From Alphaproteobacteria bacterium LSUCC0719 (GTDB taxonomy: Bacteria; Pseudomonadota; Alphaproteobacteria; Puniceispirillales; Puniceispirillaceae), in the NCBI GenBank assembly GCA_040839025.1, contig JBFPJN010000002.1:1-64000 (forward strand): a stretch of 64,000 nt of DNA. The letters run 5' to 3'. The notes under the pieces were generated by a model. The model saw only the letters and a list, made by a program, of their open reading frames with translations, did no database searches and was not told the DNA's origin. Shown in pieces: positions 26,899-35,208 of the stretch. Within the stretch, counting starts at the first letter, position 1. Each line of letters starts with the position of its first letter. The position numbers were made by a program, and so were the translations under genes.

Positions 26899-27348
26899 TC
26901 AGTCCTCCGCGATGTCTTCGGCCCATAATTCGGGCTTTTCGCGGATGAATCTTTCCATCAGCGCGATACAGTCCGGGTCGTCGGCAATCACCACGTCAAC
27001 GCCGTGCTGGCGAAGGAAATCCTCATTCCCGCCAAAGGTGGTGTTCTCCCCGACAACCACGCGCGGAATTCCGAACTGCACAATGGTGCCGCTGCACATC
27101 ATGCAGGGGCTGAGGGTCGTGTAGAGAACCGTATCCCGATAGGTCTTCTGTCGGCCAGCCTTGCGAAGGGCGTCCATTTCTCCATGGGCAATCGGATCCC
27201 CCTGCTGCACGCGCTGGTTATGACCACGAGACACCTCCCGGCCCCCGCGCGCCAGCACCGACCCGATGGGGCATCCCCCCTCATCAAAGCCCAGCTTTGC
27301 CTGTTCATAGGCAATCTTCAGCATCTGCCTGTCGGTATCGGTCACCAT
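26899..27348 (-). CDS. Cytosine deaminase, yeast-type (CDA/dCMP deaminase fold)
   Basis: This 149-residue protein carries HGEMDAL (zinc His and proton-shuttle Glu) and LSPCMMCSG (two zinc Cys). The surrounding segments TVLYTTLSP and GIPRVVVGENTTF closely follow the yeast Fcy1-type cytosine deaminases, and the length fits. It would convert cytosine to uracil and ammonia in the cytoplasm. Uracil is the substrate of the reductive pathway at 55459-62079. I chose the ATG at 27348, with CAGGAG upstream; another in-frame ATG at 27390 would add 14 residues encoded by the CAGGA repeat. Related guanine deaminases are the main alternative. Confidence 0.82.
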   Translation of the reverse strand: MVTDTDRQMLKIAYEQAKLGFDEGGCPIGSVLARGGREVSRGHNQRVQQGDPIAHGEMDALRKAGRQKTYRDTVLYTTLSPCMMCSGTIVQFGIPRVVVGENTTFGGNEDFLRQHGVDVVIADDPDCIALMERFIREKPELWAEDIAED

Positions 27349-27355
27349 GACACTC

Positions 27356-27380
27356 TCCTGTCCTGTCCTGTCCTGTCCTG
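27356..27380 (-). repeat. (CAGGA)5 pentanucleotide repeat at the cytosine deaminase ribosome-binding site
   Basis: Five exact copies of TCCTG on the plus strand read CAGGA on the coding strand, so each copy contains a Shine-Dalgarno-like AGGA. The array lies between the deacetylase stop (27395) and the deaminase start (27348), with the last copy forming the apparent ribosome-binding site. A 5-bp unit would change frame relative to the upstream ATG at 27390 when copy number changes. Confidence 0.9.
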
Positions 27381-27394
27381 TCTGAGCCATCGGT

Positions 27395-28276
27395 TCAGCC
27401 ACCCTGCGGCCCTGTGTAATAGGGCAGGGTTTCCACCCGCGGCCTGTATTCTTCGCGCGCCACCAGCCCGTCCAGATGATCGGCAATCTGATCCAGCCGG
27501 GCGAACCATACATCCTTTGTCTGAAGGGTTTCCTCCAGCCATGTTTCAACCTGACGCCAGCGCGCCAGCCTGCCGGTCAGGAAGGGGTGGACAATCAGCA
27601 TGAAAAACCCACCCGCCTCATAGGCGGCGTCGAATTCCTCCCAGAACGCGGCAAGTCCCTGCGATGGCGCCTTTACCGGCATCATATATCCGATCTCGGC
27701 ATAATGCGCGAAGGGCGGCCAGTCATCGGTGCCCCAATGCACCGGCATTTCCCAGAACCCGCCCCTGGCTGTTTCAACCCGATAGGGAATATCGTCAGCC
27801 ATCATCGAGGATTCGTACCGGAACCCATGCTCAACCAGCAGATCAACGACTTCCTGGTTGATATTATAGACAGGCGCGCGATACCCCGCCGGCGTGCCAC
27901 CGCAATATTTCCGGTATGCCGCCAGCGCGCGTTCAAACCAGTAACGCTGATCGGGTGCCTCGATCGGGTCTTCATGAAGATAGCCGTGATGGCCAATCTC
28001 GTGGCCACCCTGCAGAATGGCCTCTACCGCTTTCGGATAGGTTTCGACACACCAGCCGGGAAGAAAAAAGGACTGCTGGATGCCAAGCCGCCGATAGGTC
28101 TCCAGAATCCGCGGAATCGCTACATTCGGACCATAGCGCCCCATGCTGATCGGATAGAGCCTGTCATGCGAATCTTCCGGCCTGGCGATATGGATCAGAC
28201 TGTCGGCATCCATATCAAAGGAAATCACACAGGCGCATCGCGCGCCGTTGGGCCATGGGATCGGGTTCTGGATCAT
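27395..28276 (-). CDS. Polysaccharide deacetylase (NodB) family protein, PuuE-like
   Basis: This 293-residue protein has the NodB metal-site pattern: SFDMDADS (Asp), then HEIGHHGYLHEDP (two His), and the later YRAPVY and IVHPFLTGR segments. The set matches the PuuE-type subgroup, which includes metal-independent allantoinase and other cyclic amide hydrolases rather than sugar deacetylases. There is no signal peptide, so it should be cytoplasmic. The neighbours are a cytosine deaminase and a Pot-type importer, which fits a nucleobase-derived or amide substrate. The start has AAGGAAGGCAAGG directly upstream. Confidence 0.8.
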   Translation of the reverse strand: MIQNPIPWPNGARCACVISFDMDADSLIHIARPEDSHDRLYPISMGRYGPNVAIPRILETYRRLGIQQSFFLPGWCVETYPKAVEAILQGGHEIGHHGYLHEDPIEAPDQRYWFERALAAYRKYCGGTPAGYRAPVYNINQEVVDLLVEHGFRYESSMMADDIPYRVETARGGFWEMPVHWGTDDWPPFAHYAEIGYMMPVKAPSQGLAAFWEEFDAAYEAGGFFMLIVHPFLTGRLARWRQVETWLEETLQTKDVWFARLDQIADHLDGLVAREEYRPRVETLPYYTGPQGG

Positions 28277-28314
28277 CCTTGCCTTCCTTACGTCTGCGTC
28301 GGTGAAGGACGCTG

Positions 28315-29403
28315 TCAGTCCACGCCGATATAGTGGGCGTGATCAGCCGCCCAGTTGAGATAGATTGTGGTTGCAGACTTCAGGTCCATCTTCGACAGTT
28401 CGCGTTCCTGCAACTGCACCTTCAATTCACTGCCATCCGCCGCCTCCAGGAACAGGGTCACGACAGACCCGATGAATTCCTCGGAAATCAGCGAACAGGC
28501 GATGCTGTTGCCAGAACCGGGTTTTGTGACAGATATCTGCGCAAGGTCTGCAGCCACGACAAAGCTTGCCACATCCCCCTTTGCCGGACTGTTATGCTGG
28601 CCAAGCTGCACGGTGAAGCTGCCAAGGCCTCCATCGATCGTGACCGTCTTTGCGGTGGTCTTTGTGACGGTGCCGGAGATGATGTTGTTCCGGCCGACAA
28701 ATTCAGCCACAAACCGGTTGGCCGGCGCGCGATAGATATCTTTTGGCGTCCCGATCTGCGATATGCGGCCGCGTGACATGATCACCACACGGTCGGCCAT
28801 GGCAAAGGCCTCGGACTGGGAATGCGTCACATAGACGAAGGTAATGCCAAGCTCACGCTGAAGTTTTGTCAGCACAGACTGCATGCGAATGACAAGATTG
28901 GCGTCAAGTGCCGAGAGCGGTTCATCCAGAAGCAGAATTCGCGGTTCGATCACCAGCGAGCGGGCCAGCGCGACACGCTGTTTCTGGCCTCCGGAAAGGC
29001 TGGCGATGTCTCTTTCGGCAAATTCCGCAATTTCCATCCGGTCCAGCCATTCCAGCGCCCGTCGGCGGGATTCGGCAGCACCAACGCCGCGCATCTGCAA
29101 GCCGAATTCGACATTTTCGCGGGCTGTCAGAAACGGGAACAACGCAAGCGACTGCCAGACAAGCGGCGTATCACGTTCATGGGCCGGCACATGGTTCATC
29201 ACCCGGCCATCCATCAGAATGTCACCCTCTGAAGGTGCCTCGAGACCTGCCAGCATCCGCAGCGTTGTCGTCTTGCCACAGCCGGACGGCCCCATGATGG
29301 CGACAAACTCCCCTGCTTCGATGGTGAAATTGACCCGTTCTACGGCAACGAAATCGCCAAACCGCTTTTCCACCGCTCTGAATTCAACAAGTGGAGTTTC
29401 CAT
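28315..29403 (-). CDS. ABC transporter ATPase, PotA/spermidine-putrescine type
   Basis: This 362-residue ATPase has Walker A GPSGCGKTTT (about residues 39-48), signature LSGGQKQRVALARSL, Walker B ILLLDEPLSALD and a C-terminal TOBE domain. The family (PotA/CysA-like) energises polyamine, iron and small-molecule importers. It is encoded 4 bp after the PotC-type permease, with AAGGAAG before its ATG. It is the last transporter gene before the deacetylase and cytosine deaminase. Confidence 0.9.
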   Translation of the reverse strand: METPLVEFRAVEKRFGDFVAVERVNFTIEAGEFVAIMGPSGCGKTTTLRMLAGLEAPSEGDILMDGRVMNHVPAHERDTPLVWQSLALFPFLTARENVEFGLQMRGVGAAESRRRALEWLDRMEIAEFAERDIASLSGGQKQRVALARSLVIEPRILLLDEPLSALDANLVIRMQSVLTKLQRELGITFVYVTHSQSEAFAMADRVVIMSRGRISQIGTPKDIYRAPANRFVAEFVGRNNIISGTVTKTTAKTVTIDGGLGSFTVQLGQHNSPAKGDVASFVVAADLAQISVTKPGSGNSIACSLISEEFIGSVVTLFLEAADGSELKVQLQERELSKMDLKSATTIYLNWAADHAHYIGVD

Positions 29404-29407
29404 GGGA

Positions 29408-30202
29408 TCAAACTTCCTTCTTTCGACGGGTCATCAGCACCACCTGTGCGATGATCACCAGCGTCATCGAGACGAGAAAAACAAAACTTCCTATTGCGTT
29501 GACCTGCGGGTCGATATTGCCGGTAACGATCTCGAGGATGATGACCGGGATGGTCTTGTTGAGTCCCGAAACAAACCAGGAAATGGCAAATTCATCAAAC
29601 GACACCGCCGCGGTCAGACAGAAGGACGAAATAATGGCCGGCTTGCAGAACGGCACGATGACACGGCGCATCGCACCCCATTCGCTCGCCCCCAGATTCC
29701 AAGCCGCAGCTTCAAGGCTCGGATCCATCTGGCTCAGCCGCAGACGGATGATCGCCATCGCGAACGGCGCGGTAAGAACGCTGTGGGCGATGATGATCGA
29801 CATGACCTGTCCCGAAATGCCAAGCTTGGCAAACCAGGCAAGCATGGCCAGCGCCATGATGATCAACGGAATGGTCGGCGGCAACAGCACAAGCCCGAGA
29901 TAGATCGGCTTCAAACGGAAACTGTAGCGGTAATCTGTATAGGCGGTGGCAAAGCCAAGCGCCGTCGCGATGGTCGCGGTCGAAAGTGACACGATCAGGC
30001 TGGTACGCGCCGCTTCCCACACATCCGGATCATTCCAGACTGTCTGGTACCATTTCAGCGTGAAACTGCCGAGCGGGATGGTCGGGAACCTGTCCGAGTT
30101 GAAAGAGAAGATCACGCTGAACATGATCGGCGCAAAGATGAACAGGAAGACCAGCGCAAGATAGCCATACAGACACCAGCGAAGAGTGCGATTGTCCGTC
30201 AT
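29408..30202 (-). CDS. ABC transporter permease, PotC type
   Basis: This 264-residue membrane protein has a PotC-like N-terminus (LYGYLALVFLFIFAPIMFSV) and the coupling loop EAAAWNLGASEWGAMRRVIVP, an intact EAA motif. The ATG at 30202 overlaps the PotB-type stop as TGATG; the open frame upstream of it lies within that gene. It pairs with the 30202-31083 product. Confidence 0.88.
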   Translation of the reverse strand: MTDNRTLRWCLYGYLALVFLFIFAPIMFSVIFSFNSDRFPTIPLGSFTLKWYQTVWNDPDVWEAARTSLIVSLSTATIATALGFATAYTDYRYSFRLKPIYLGLVLLPPTIPLIIMALAMLAWFAKLGISGQVMSIIIAHSVLTAPFAMAIIRLRLSQMDPSLEAAAWNLGASEWGAMRRVIVPFCKPAIISSFCLTAAVSFDEFAISWFVSGLNKTIPVIILEIVTGNIDPQVNAIGSFVFLVSMTLVIIAQVVLMTRRKKEV

Positions 30203-31083
30203 CAGACTCTCCGCCGATAGGCCGCCATGATGCCGGCAAAGGCCACCACGAACAGCGTCACCATCATCACCACCGCCACGACGGCGGCGCGTGGCCATTG
30301 CTGGCCCGATTTGACCGTATCGACAATCAGGATCGGCAATGTCGGCGGTTTCGAGCCGCCGAGATAATAGGGGCTGACAAAATCACCGAAAGACAGGATG
30401 AAACAGAACACCGCGGCGATGATCAGCCCTGTTCGCGCCATCGGCAAAATGACCCGGTAGATCGTTCGAAAAGGCCGGCATCCAAGATTGAACGCCGCTT
30501 CGACAAGCGATTTGTCGACATTCGCCAGGGCAAAGGTCTGCAGGATCACGACAAGCGGCAATGTCAGCGTCATATAGCCGACAATCGTGCCGAATTTGGT
30601 GTTCAGCATCACAAAGGGACCAAGTCCCAGATAGCTGAGCCCGGCATTGATGACACCGCTTTCGGCAAGGATCACATACCAGGAGAAAATCCGCACGAGA
30701 TAGCTTGTGAAAAACGGGATGATCAGCATGAAAATGGCCCAGCGCCGGACCGTCTCACTGACCTTGAAAGCAAGCGCATAGGCAGCTGGAAATGCCACCA
30801 GCATCGTCACAACAGTGCCAATCCCGGCCAATCCCCAGGTCAGAATATAGCTGTCCCAGAAATAATCGCGGCCAAGCATCTTGGCCCAGTTCTTCATCAC
30901 AAAATCTTCTTGCATCCGGTAATTGCGGACGATGAAGAAAGACATCGCCACCATGAAGCAAAGTGGACCGATGAAGAACAGCGACTGCCACAGAACAATG
31001 GGCAGCCGAAATGTCAGCTTGAATACCGAGGATCGCCGCGCAGCAGATGACGCAGCTGTGGTTGGGGTGGAGTCATTCATCAC
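30202..31083 (-). CDS. ABC transporter permease, PotB type
   Basis: This 293-residue membrane protein has a first helix around residues 28-50, six or so hydrophobic segments and the coupling loop EAAFNLGCRPFRTIYRVILP. The N-terminal 25 residues are hydrophilic and rich in Ser, Thr and Ala. It follows the binding-protein gene after a 79-bp gap that holds a GC hairpin. Confidence 0.88.
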   Translation of the reverse strand: MMNDSTPTTAASSAARRSSVFKLTFRLPIVLWQSLFFIGPLCFMVAMSFFIVRNYRMQEDFVMKNWAKMLGRDYFWDSYILTWGLAGIGTVVTMLVAFPAAYALAFKVSETVRRWAIFMLIIPFFTSYLVRIFSWYVILAESGVINAGLSYLGLGPFVMLNTKFGTIVGYMTLTLPLVVILQTFALANVDKSLVEAAFNLGCRPFRTIYRVILPMARTGLIIAAVFCFILSFGDFVSPYYLGGSKPPTLPILIVDTVKSGQQWPRAAVVAVVMMVTLFVVAFAGIMAAYRRRV

Positions 31084-31119
31084 ATTGACAACCGGAATGC
31101 CATCGTCCGGTCACGGGAC

Positions 31120-31140
31120 GGGCGGCGCGGACCGCCGCCC
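31120..31140 (-). terminator. GC-rich intercistronic hairpin between PotD-like and PotB-like genes
   Basis: An 8-bp perfect stem GGGCGGCG/CGCCGCCC with a 5-nt loop lies between the binding-protein stop (31163) and the permease start (31083). No T tract follows on the coding strand. It occupies the same operon position as the hairpins at 8266-8301 and 21331-21361. Confidence 0.55.
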
Positions 31141-31162
31141 TCCCTTCAGTCATCAAACCCAT

Positions 31163-32299
31163 TCAGGCGTTCTTGTATTCGGACCAGAAGTCATTCCAGT
31201 CCTCCAGCGACTGCTGCACCGGAATGTTCCGGTAATGGATACGCCCTTCCTTGACCAGGGTGATCGGATCATTGGCCATGCCGTCGACCTGGCCTGTGCG
31301 CTCGGCCTCGGCCCGATCGACTTCGATCAGCTTGGCACGGCCGCTTTTGGTGATGGCGAAACCCGGATAGGCAGCCATCTGCGCCGACTTCACCTGACCT
31401 TCGGCTGACAGCATGTACTGGATGAACTTCTTGACGATGTCAGCCTTGTCCGACCCCTTGCCGATGCAATAGGACTCGGTCCACTGGATGCCGCCTTCCT
31501 TTGGCACAACAGATCCAACAGGCGCGCCGTCCTTTTCAAGAACGCCGGTGATCCAGTCACCGATGCCGCACATTGCCAGCATCTCGCCATTCTTCAGCGA
31601 GTTGAAGGTGCCGCCATAATCGAAATAACCGCCAACCTGCGGACGCAGTGACAGGGTGGTTTCCTGGACGGCATCCCATTTACCATCCGAAAGATCCCAC
31701 AGCCCGGCACCATTGCCATTATACAGGCTCATCATGCCAAGGCTTGGCAGATGCCAGTCGAAATGCCCGACCTTGCCCTTCACCTCGGGCTTCCAGAAAC
31801 ATGAATAGCTCATCGCTTCTTCGGCCGTGATGGCGTTCTTGTTGTAGGACACGCCAAGATGGCCGAACCGCACCATCATCGAGAACAGCTTGCCATCTGC
31901 CCAATGCCCTGGAAATTTCGTGAAATCCTCATAGAGCATGTCATCAAACGGGTAATCGGCGGAGTTCAGCTCTTCGATATATCCGGCTGCGTTCAACTGC
32001 TGCACGAATTCGCCATCCGAGAGAATGACATCATAGGTGCCGGGAGGCGACTGCGCGATCAGCCCCAGCATGTTGTCCCCGCCAGCGTAATATTTCGGCT
32101 TGAACTTGACGTTGTTGGCCGCCTCGAATTCGGCGACGATGTCGGGCTCGCCATGGCCATACCAGGCCAGCATGTTGATCTCGGTCGGCGCGGCCCAGGC
32201 CCGCGAGATGAAGGGGGTCGACAGGGCGGTTGCAGCGCCGTAGGTCAGCACTTTCCGCCGTGACAGCTTTGAGCCGAGAAGGTTTGCAGTGGATTTCAT
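31163..32299 (-). CDS. ABC transporter substrate-binding protein, PotD/PotF-like
   Basis: This 378-residue protein has a classical Tat signal (KLSRRKVLTYG followed by a hydrophobic stretch, probable cleavage after RAWA). The mature protein resembles polyamine-type extracellular binding proteins, with LLGL-like MLGLIAQSPPGTYDVI and MCGIGDWITG segments. Ligands in this family include polyamines, but also other cationic and neutral small molecules. It heads the transporter operon and is divergent from the BtpA-like gene, which shares its promoter region. Confidence 0.88.
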   Translation of the reverse strand: MKSTANLLGSKLSRRKVLTYGAATALSTPFISRAWAAPTEINMLAWYGHGEPDIVAEFEAANNVKFKPKYYAGGDNMLGLIAQSPPGTYDVILSDGEFVQQLNAAGYIEELNSADYPFDDMLYEDFTKFPGHWADGKLFSMMVRFGHLGVSYNKNAITAEEAMSYSCFWKPEVKGKVGHFDWHLPSLGMMSLYNGNGAGLWDLSDGKWDAVQETTLSLRPQVGGYFDYGGTFNSLKNGEMLAMCGIGDWITGVLEKDGAPVGSVVPKEGGIQWTESYCIGKGSDKADIVKKFIQYMLSAEGQVKSAQMAAYPGFAITKSGRAKLIEVDRAEAERTGQVDGMANDPITLVKEGRIHYRNIPVQQSLEDWNDFWSEYKNA

Positions 32300-32485
32300 C
32301 TAATTGCTCCCATAATTATGCCGCGCCTTTGATGGTCGCTGTTTACAAAGCAGCATGATCAGTTTTACGGTCCTGTAAAGGTTGGCTGTCAATATTAGGT
32401 AATTTATTGCCTGCAACGATGTGCTGATTTTGCACTAGAGTGATGTCGTTTGTGTATCGCATATGACGTCAATTCAACTTTGATC
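32300..32485. promoter_or_regulatory. Divergent promoter region, Pot-type operon versus BtpA-like/PRTase pair
   Basis: This 186-bp AT-rich region lies between two divergent operons. It contains the inverted repeat TTTAC-N6-GTAAA at 32364-32379, which could be an operator, and AT-rich segments that could serve as -10 elements in both directions. No regulator gene is adjacent apart from the decayed IclR remnant at 26640-26887. No operator function has been shown. Confidence 0.4.
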
Positions 32486-33247
32486 ATGACAATGCAACAA
32501 TCTGATTTTCATGCCGAATTCAACACTCCTGGACCTGTCATACTCCCGGTCATCCACGTGCTGGATGAACGTCAGACCGCGGTCAATATCGACCTGATCA
32601 TCGAGGCGGGACTCAACGGGTGTTTTTTGATCAATCATGATTTCGGGATCGAGCCGTTCCTGCCCATAGTCGAAGCGATTCGCGGCCGGTATCCGGATCT
32701 GTGGCTTGGCCTGAACTTTCTTGCTGTGACCGGTTTGAAGGCCTTTCCCATCCTTGGCGATCTGGGCGCGCGTGGCATCAGAATTGACGCCTACTGGGCA
32801 GACGACGCCCGCATTGAAGAGCGCGTTGACGACAGCGGGGGCACACAGACAGAAGCTGAAATGATCGCCGCAACGCGGGCAACATCCGGCTGGGACGGGC
32901 TGTATTTCGGCGGGACGGCGTTCAAGAAACAACGCCCCGTCGACCCGGCCGATTATCGCCGCGCTGCGGGCATTGCCGGCGGCTTTATGGATGTGGTGAC
33001 CACCTCGGGTATCGCGACCGGCAAATCCGCCGACCTTGCAAAGCTGGAGGAGTTCCGGAGCGCGCTTCCCGACCGGCCCATTGCGCTTGCGTCCGGAATC
33101 ACCCCGGAGAACGCCCATGACTACGCCATGGTCGATTGTTTCATGGTCGCCACCGGAATTAATTTGGAAAACGACTTCTACAACATTGACCCGGCGCGTC
33201 TGTCGCGTCTGATAGATGTATGTCGCAAAATGGGAGACGCATCATGA
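32486..33247 (+). CDS. BtpA-like TIM-barrel protein
   Basis: This 253-residue protein resembles the BtpA/SgcQ family: LPVIHVLDE near the start, GLNFLAVTGLKAFPI in the middle, and TTSGIATGKSADLAKLEEF then IALASGITPENAHDY toward the end. The family is a TIM barrel of largely unknown chemistry; BtpA itself was linked to photosystem I stability in cyanobacteria. The start is taken at the ATG at 32486 (an ATG two codons later is possible); there is no clear Shine-Dalgarno sequence. Its stop overlaps the phosphoribosyltransferase start as ATGA, suggesting a joint function in nucleoside or nucleobase metabolism. Confidence 0.65.
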   Translation: MTMQQSDFHAEFNTPGPVILPVIHVLDERQTAVNIDLIIEAGLNGCFLINHDFGIEPFLPIVEAIRGRYPDLWLGLNFLAVTGLKAFPILGDLGARGIRIDAYWADDARIEERVDDSGGTQTEAEMIAATRATSGWDGLYFGGTAFKKQRPVDPADYRRAAGIAGGFMDVVTTSGIATGKSADLAKLEEFRSALPDRPIALASGITPENAHDYAMVDCFMVATGINLENDFYNIDPARLSRLIDVCRKMGDAS

Positions 33248-33861
33248 CCGACACTGGAAACGCACGCTGGTATCTCGACATCATGTCGCCAAACACAAAG
33301 GGCGAGAAATTTGCCTGGCTTGATCCAACCTCGATCTACATCAATGGCGAAGCGTTCACCCAGCTGCTTGATGACCTCACAGCCGATCTCGAAGGTGTGA
33401 CATGTGACGTGGTGGCAGGTCTTGATGCGATGGGGTTTGTCCTGGGGTCTGCCATCGCGACGCGGATCGGTGTCGGTTTCCTGCCAATCCGCAAGGCCGG
33501 CAAGCTCTGTGTCGATACAGACGCCGTATCCTTCTCTAACTATTCCGGACGGACGCAGGACATGGAAATGCGGATGCCGGCCTTTGCCGCCGGAACAAAG
33601 GTTCTTCTTGTTGATCAATGGATCGAGACAGGTGGCACGATGGACGGTGCCATTCGTCTTGTCGAACGGCAACAGGGCATTGTCGCCGGCATCATGGCCA
33701 TCGCCATGGAAGACAATGACCGCACAGCCGGCTATCGGGCGAAATACCCGGTGGTTACCGCAGTCCAGCCGGGGACCGACCTGCAGGAACAATGCAACCG
33801 GCAGACGCTCGATTCATTCGCCGACTACAAACCTGAAATGGCATTCCCGAAAATTCGCTGA
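33244..33861 (+). CDS. Phosphoribosyltransferase, APRT-like
   Basis: This 205-residue protein has the PRPP-binding loop of type I phosphoribosyltransferases, VLLVDQWIETGGTM, where the usual VDD is VDQ. It also has the upstream GLDAMGFVLGSAIA and PIRKAGKL segments typical of adenine phosphoribosyltransferase. It would join a purine-like base to PRPP, or work in reverse. The replacement of the second Asp in the PRPP motif by Gln may affect substrate or activity. It is translationally coupled to the BtpA-like gene. The base it uses is unknown; the nearby cytosine deaminase and Pot-type importer suggest a salvage role. Confidence 0.75.
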   Translation: MTDTGNARWYLDIMSPNTKGEKFAWLDPTSIYINGEAFTQLLDDLTADLEGVTCDVVAGLDAMGFVLGSAIATRIGVGFLPIRKAGKLCVDTDAVSFSNYSGRTQDMEMRMPAFAAGTKVLLVDQWIETGGTMDGAIRLVERQQGIVAGIMAIAMEDNDRTAGYRAKYPVVTAVQPGTDLQEQCNRQTLDSFADYKPEMAFPKIR

Positions 33862-33905
33862 TCTTTCGATATGCCGGCAATAAAACCTGCCGGTTGGCGC
33901 GGGGC

Positions 33906-34328
33906 CTAGATTACATTCAACACAACCGCCGCGATCACGATGTAGCGCGAAGATTTGGCGATGCTCACCAGCAGCACAAACGACCATAACGGTTCACGCA
34001 ACAGGCCGGCGACGACGGTAATGGGATCACCAATAAAGGGAACCCAGCTCAACAACAGGGAATAGCGACCAAATCGCCGGTAATGGTTTTCCGCCCTTTC
34101 CAGCCTGTGCGGGCGAACGGGAAACCACGCGCGGTGCCTGTATCGGGTGAAACCCCTTCCCAGCCCCCAGTTCACCACAGCCCCCAGAACGTTCCCAACT
34201 GTCGCCACAGCAACAAGTCCGACCATCGCGCCGGGCGAAACCGACAGCTGATAGGCCAGCACCGCCTCGGATTGCGCGGGAAGGATCGTTGCCGCCAGAA
34301 ACGCGCTGATGAATAGCGAAAAATACAA
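33906..34328 (-). CDS. YqaA-type small membrane protein (DedA/SNARE-associated family)
   Basis: This protein of about 140 residues has the family's hallmark LFISAFLAATILPAQSEAVL at the N-terminus, GNVLGAVVNWGLGRG, and YSLLLSWVPFIGDPITVVAG. It is a multi-pass inner-membrane protein of the DedA superfamily, whose members act in lipid or membrane homeostasis. I chose a TTG at 34328 because the conserved region begins there and GAGG precedes it; the open frame continues upstream to 34508 but that part looks noncoding and includes the tandem repeat 34386-34424. Length matches E. coli YqaA. Confidence 0.75.
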   Translation of the reverse strand: MYFSLFISAFLAATILPAQSEAVLAYQLSVSPGAMVGLVAVATVGNVLGAVVNWGLGRGFTRYRHRAWFPVRPHRLERAENHYRRFGRYSLLLSWVPFIGDPITVVAGLLREPLWSFVLLVSIAKSSRYIVIAAVVLNVI

Positions 34329-34385
34329 TGGGGCCTCGTTTTCATGGAACGTCCGGGAACCGGACCGCGATGTCACCTTGGGGCC

Positions 34386-34424
34386 AGCCAGACAATGGAG
34401 CCAGACAGTAGAGCCAGACAATAG
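34386..34424. repeat. Three 13-bp tandem repeats upstream of the YqaA-type gene
   Basis: Three copies of AGCCAGACARTRG-like 13-mers (AGCCAGACAATGG, AGCCAGACAGTAG, AGCCAGACAATAG) lie head to tail between the bicupin stop (34448) and the YqaA-type start. A partial fourth copy (GGCAGACAGCAG) follows. Confidence 0.85.
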
Positions 34425-34447
34425 ACAGGCAGACAGCAGCCCCTTTG

Positions 34448-35128
34448 TCAGGCCAGGTGCCCGACCTTGACATAGATCAGCGCGCCATCCTGTGTCGTAT
34501 AGGGGCAATGTTCGCTCAGATGCGGGCTGCGTAGCCAGCTTCCCTTGGGATAGCTGCCATGTTCATCATGGAAGGTGCCCTCAAGCACCAGTATTTCTTC
34601 GCCACCCCAGTGCCTGTGCGCGTTGAACCGGGTATTGGGTGCCCACTTCACCAGCGCAATATTCTCGCCGTCATGCTGGTGCAGCGGCATCACCGTCAAC
34701 CCGTCGACCAGACCCTGATGCCAGGGCGCGGTGTTTGTGTCGATTACCAGCTGCGTCTGGTCCTGATGGCTGAACTGGTGGAGCTTGACGAAAATCGTGG
34801 CGCCCTGAGCGCCGATCACCGGTTGATGTCTGGTGCCGATGGGGTTGCGGATATAGGTGCCGGCCGGATAGTCCCCATGCTCGTCCCCAAACACGCCTTC
34901 CAGAACAAAGATTTCCTCACCACCGGAATGTTCATGTGGTGAAAAGCGGCTATGCGGCGCATAGCGCACCAACGAGGTGGCGCGCGCGACCTCGTCGCCG
35001 ATGCGGTCCAGTTTCATTCTCTGCACACCCGGCATCGGCGACCCTTCCCAGATATGGGTATCGGGGCGAATGACAACGCGTTTGGAAAAATCCGCGTTCA
35101 ATCCAATGGATGTATCGATGTCGGACAT
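34448..35128 (-). CDS. ChrR-like bicupin protein
   Basis: This protein of 226 residues contains two tandem cupin domains of the ChrR anti-sigma-factor cupin type. The first has SPHEHSGGEEIFVLEGVF and the second NAHRHWGGEEILVLEGTF; in each the HxH and Glu would bind a metal, with a later His (TRHQP and SEHCP). There is no zinc-binding anti-sigma domain, so it is not a full ChrR. The ATG at 35128 follows AGAGGTG. It lies 80 bp from the urease operon on the same strand and may be co-transcribed; function unknown. Confidence 0.8.
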   Translation of the reverse strand: MSDIDTSIGLNADFSKRVVIRPDTHIWEGSPMPGVQRMKLDRIGDEVARATSLVRYAPHSRFSPHEHSGGEEIFVLEGVFGDEHGDYPAGTYIRNPIGTRHQPVIGAQGATIFVKLHQFSHQDQTQLVIDTNTAPWHQGLVDGLTVMPLHQHDGENIALVKWAPNTRFNAHRHWGGEEILVLEGTFHDEHGSYPKGSWLRSPHLSEHCPYTTQDGALIYVKVGHLA

Positions 35129-35208
35129 TTTCACCTCTATATGGGGTCACCTCTGGATGGGTCGGGGGGATCCAGATCCGCGACCGAACATGGCTCTGGC
35201 TGTCGGTG

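Noticed and set aside
26750-27124. Plus-strand open frame across the cytosine deaminase 3' end
   Set aside because: Antisense to the deaminase; no domain, and the deaminase motifs are intact.
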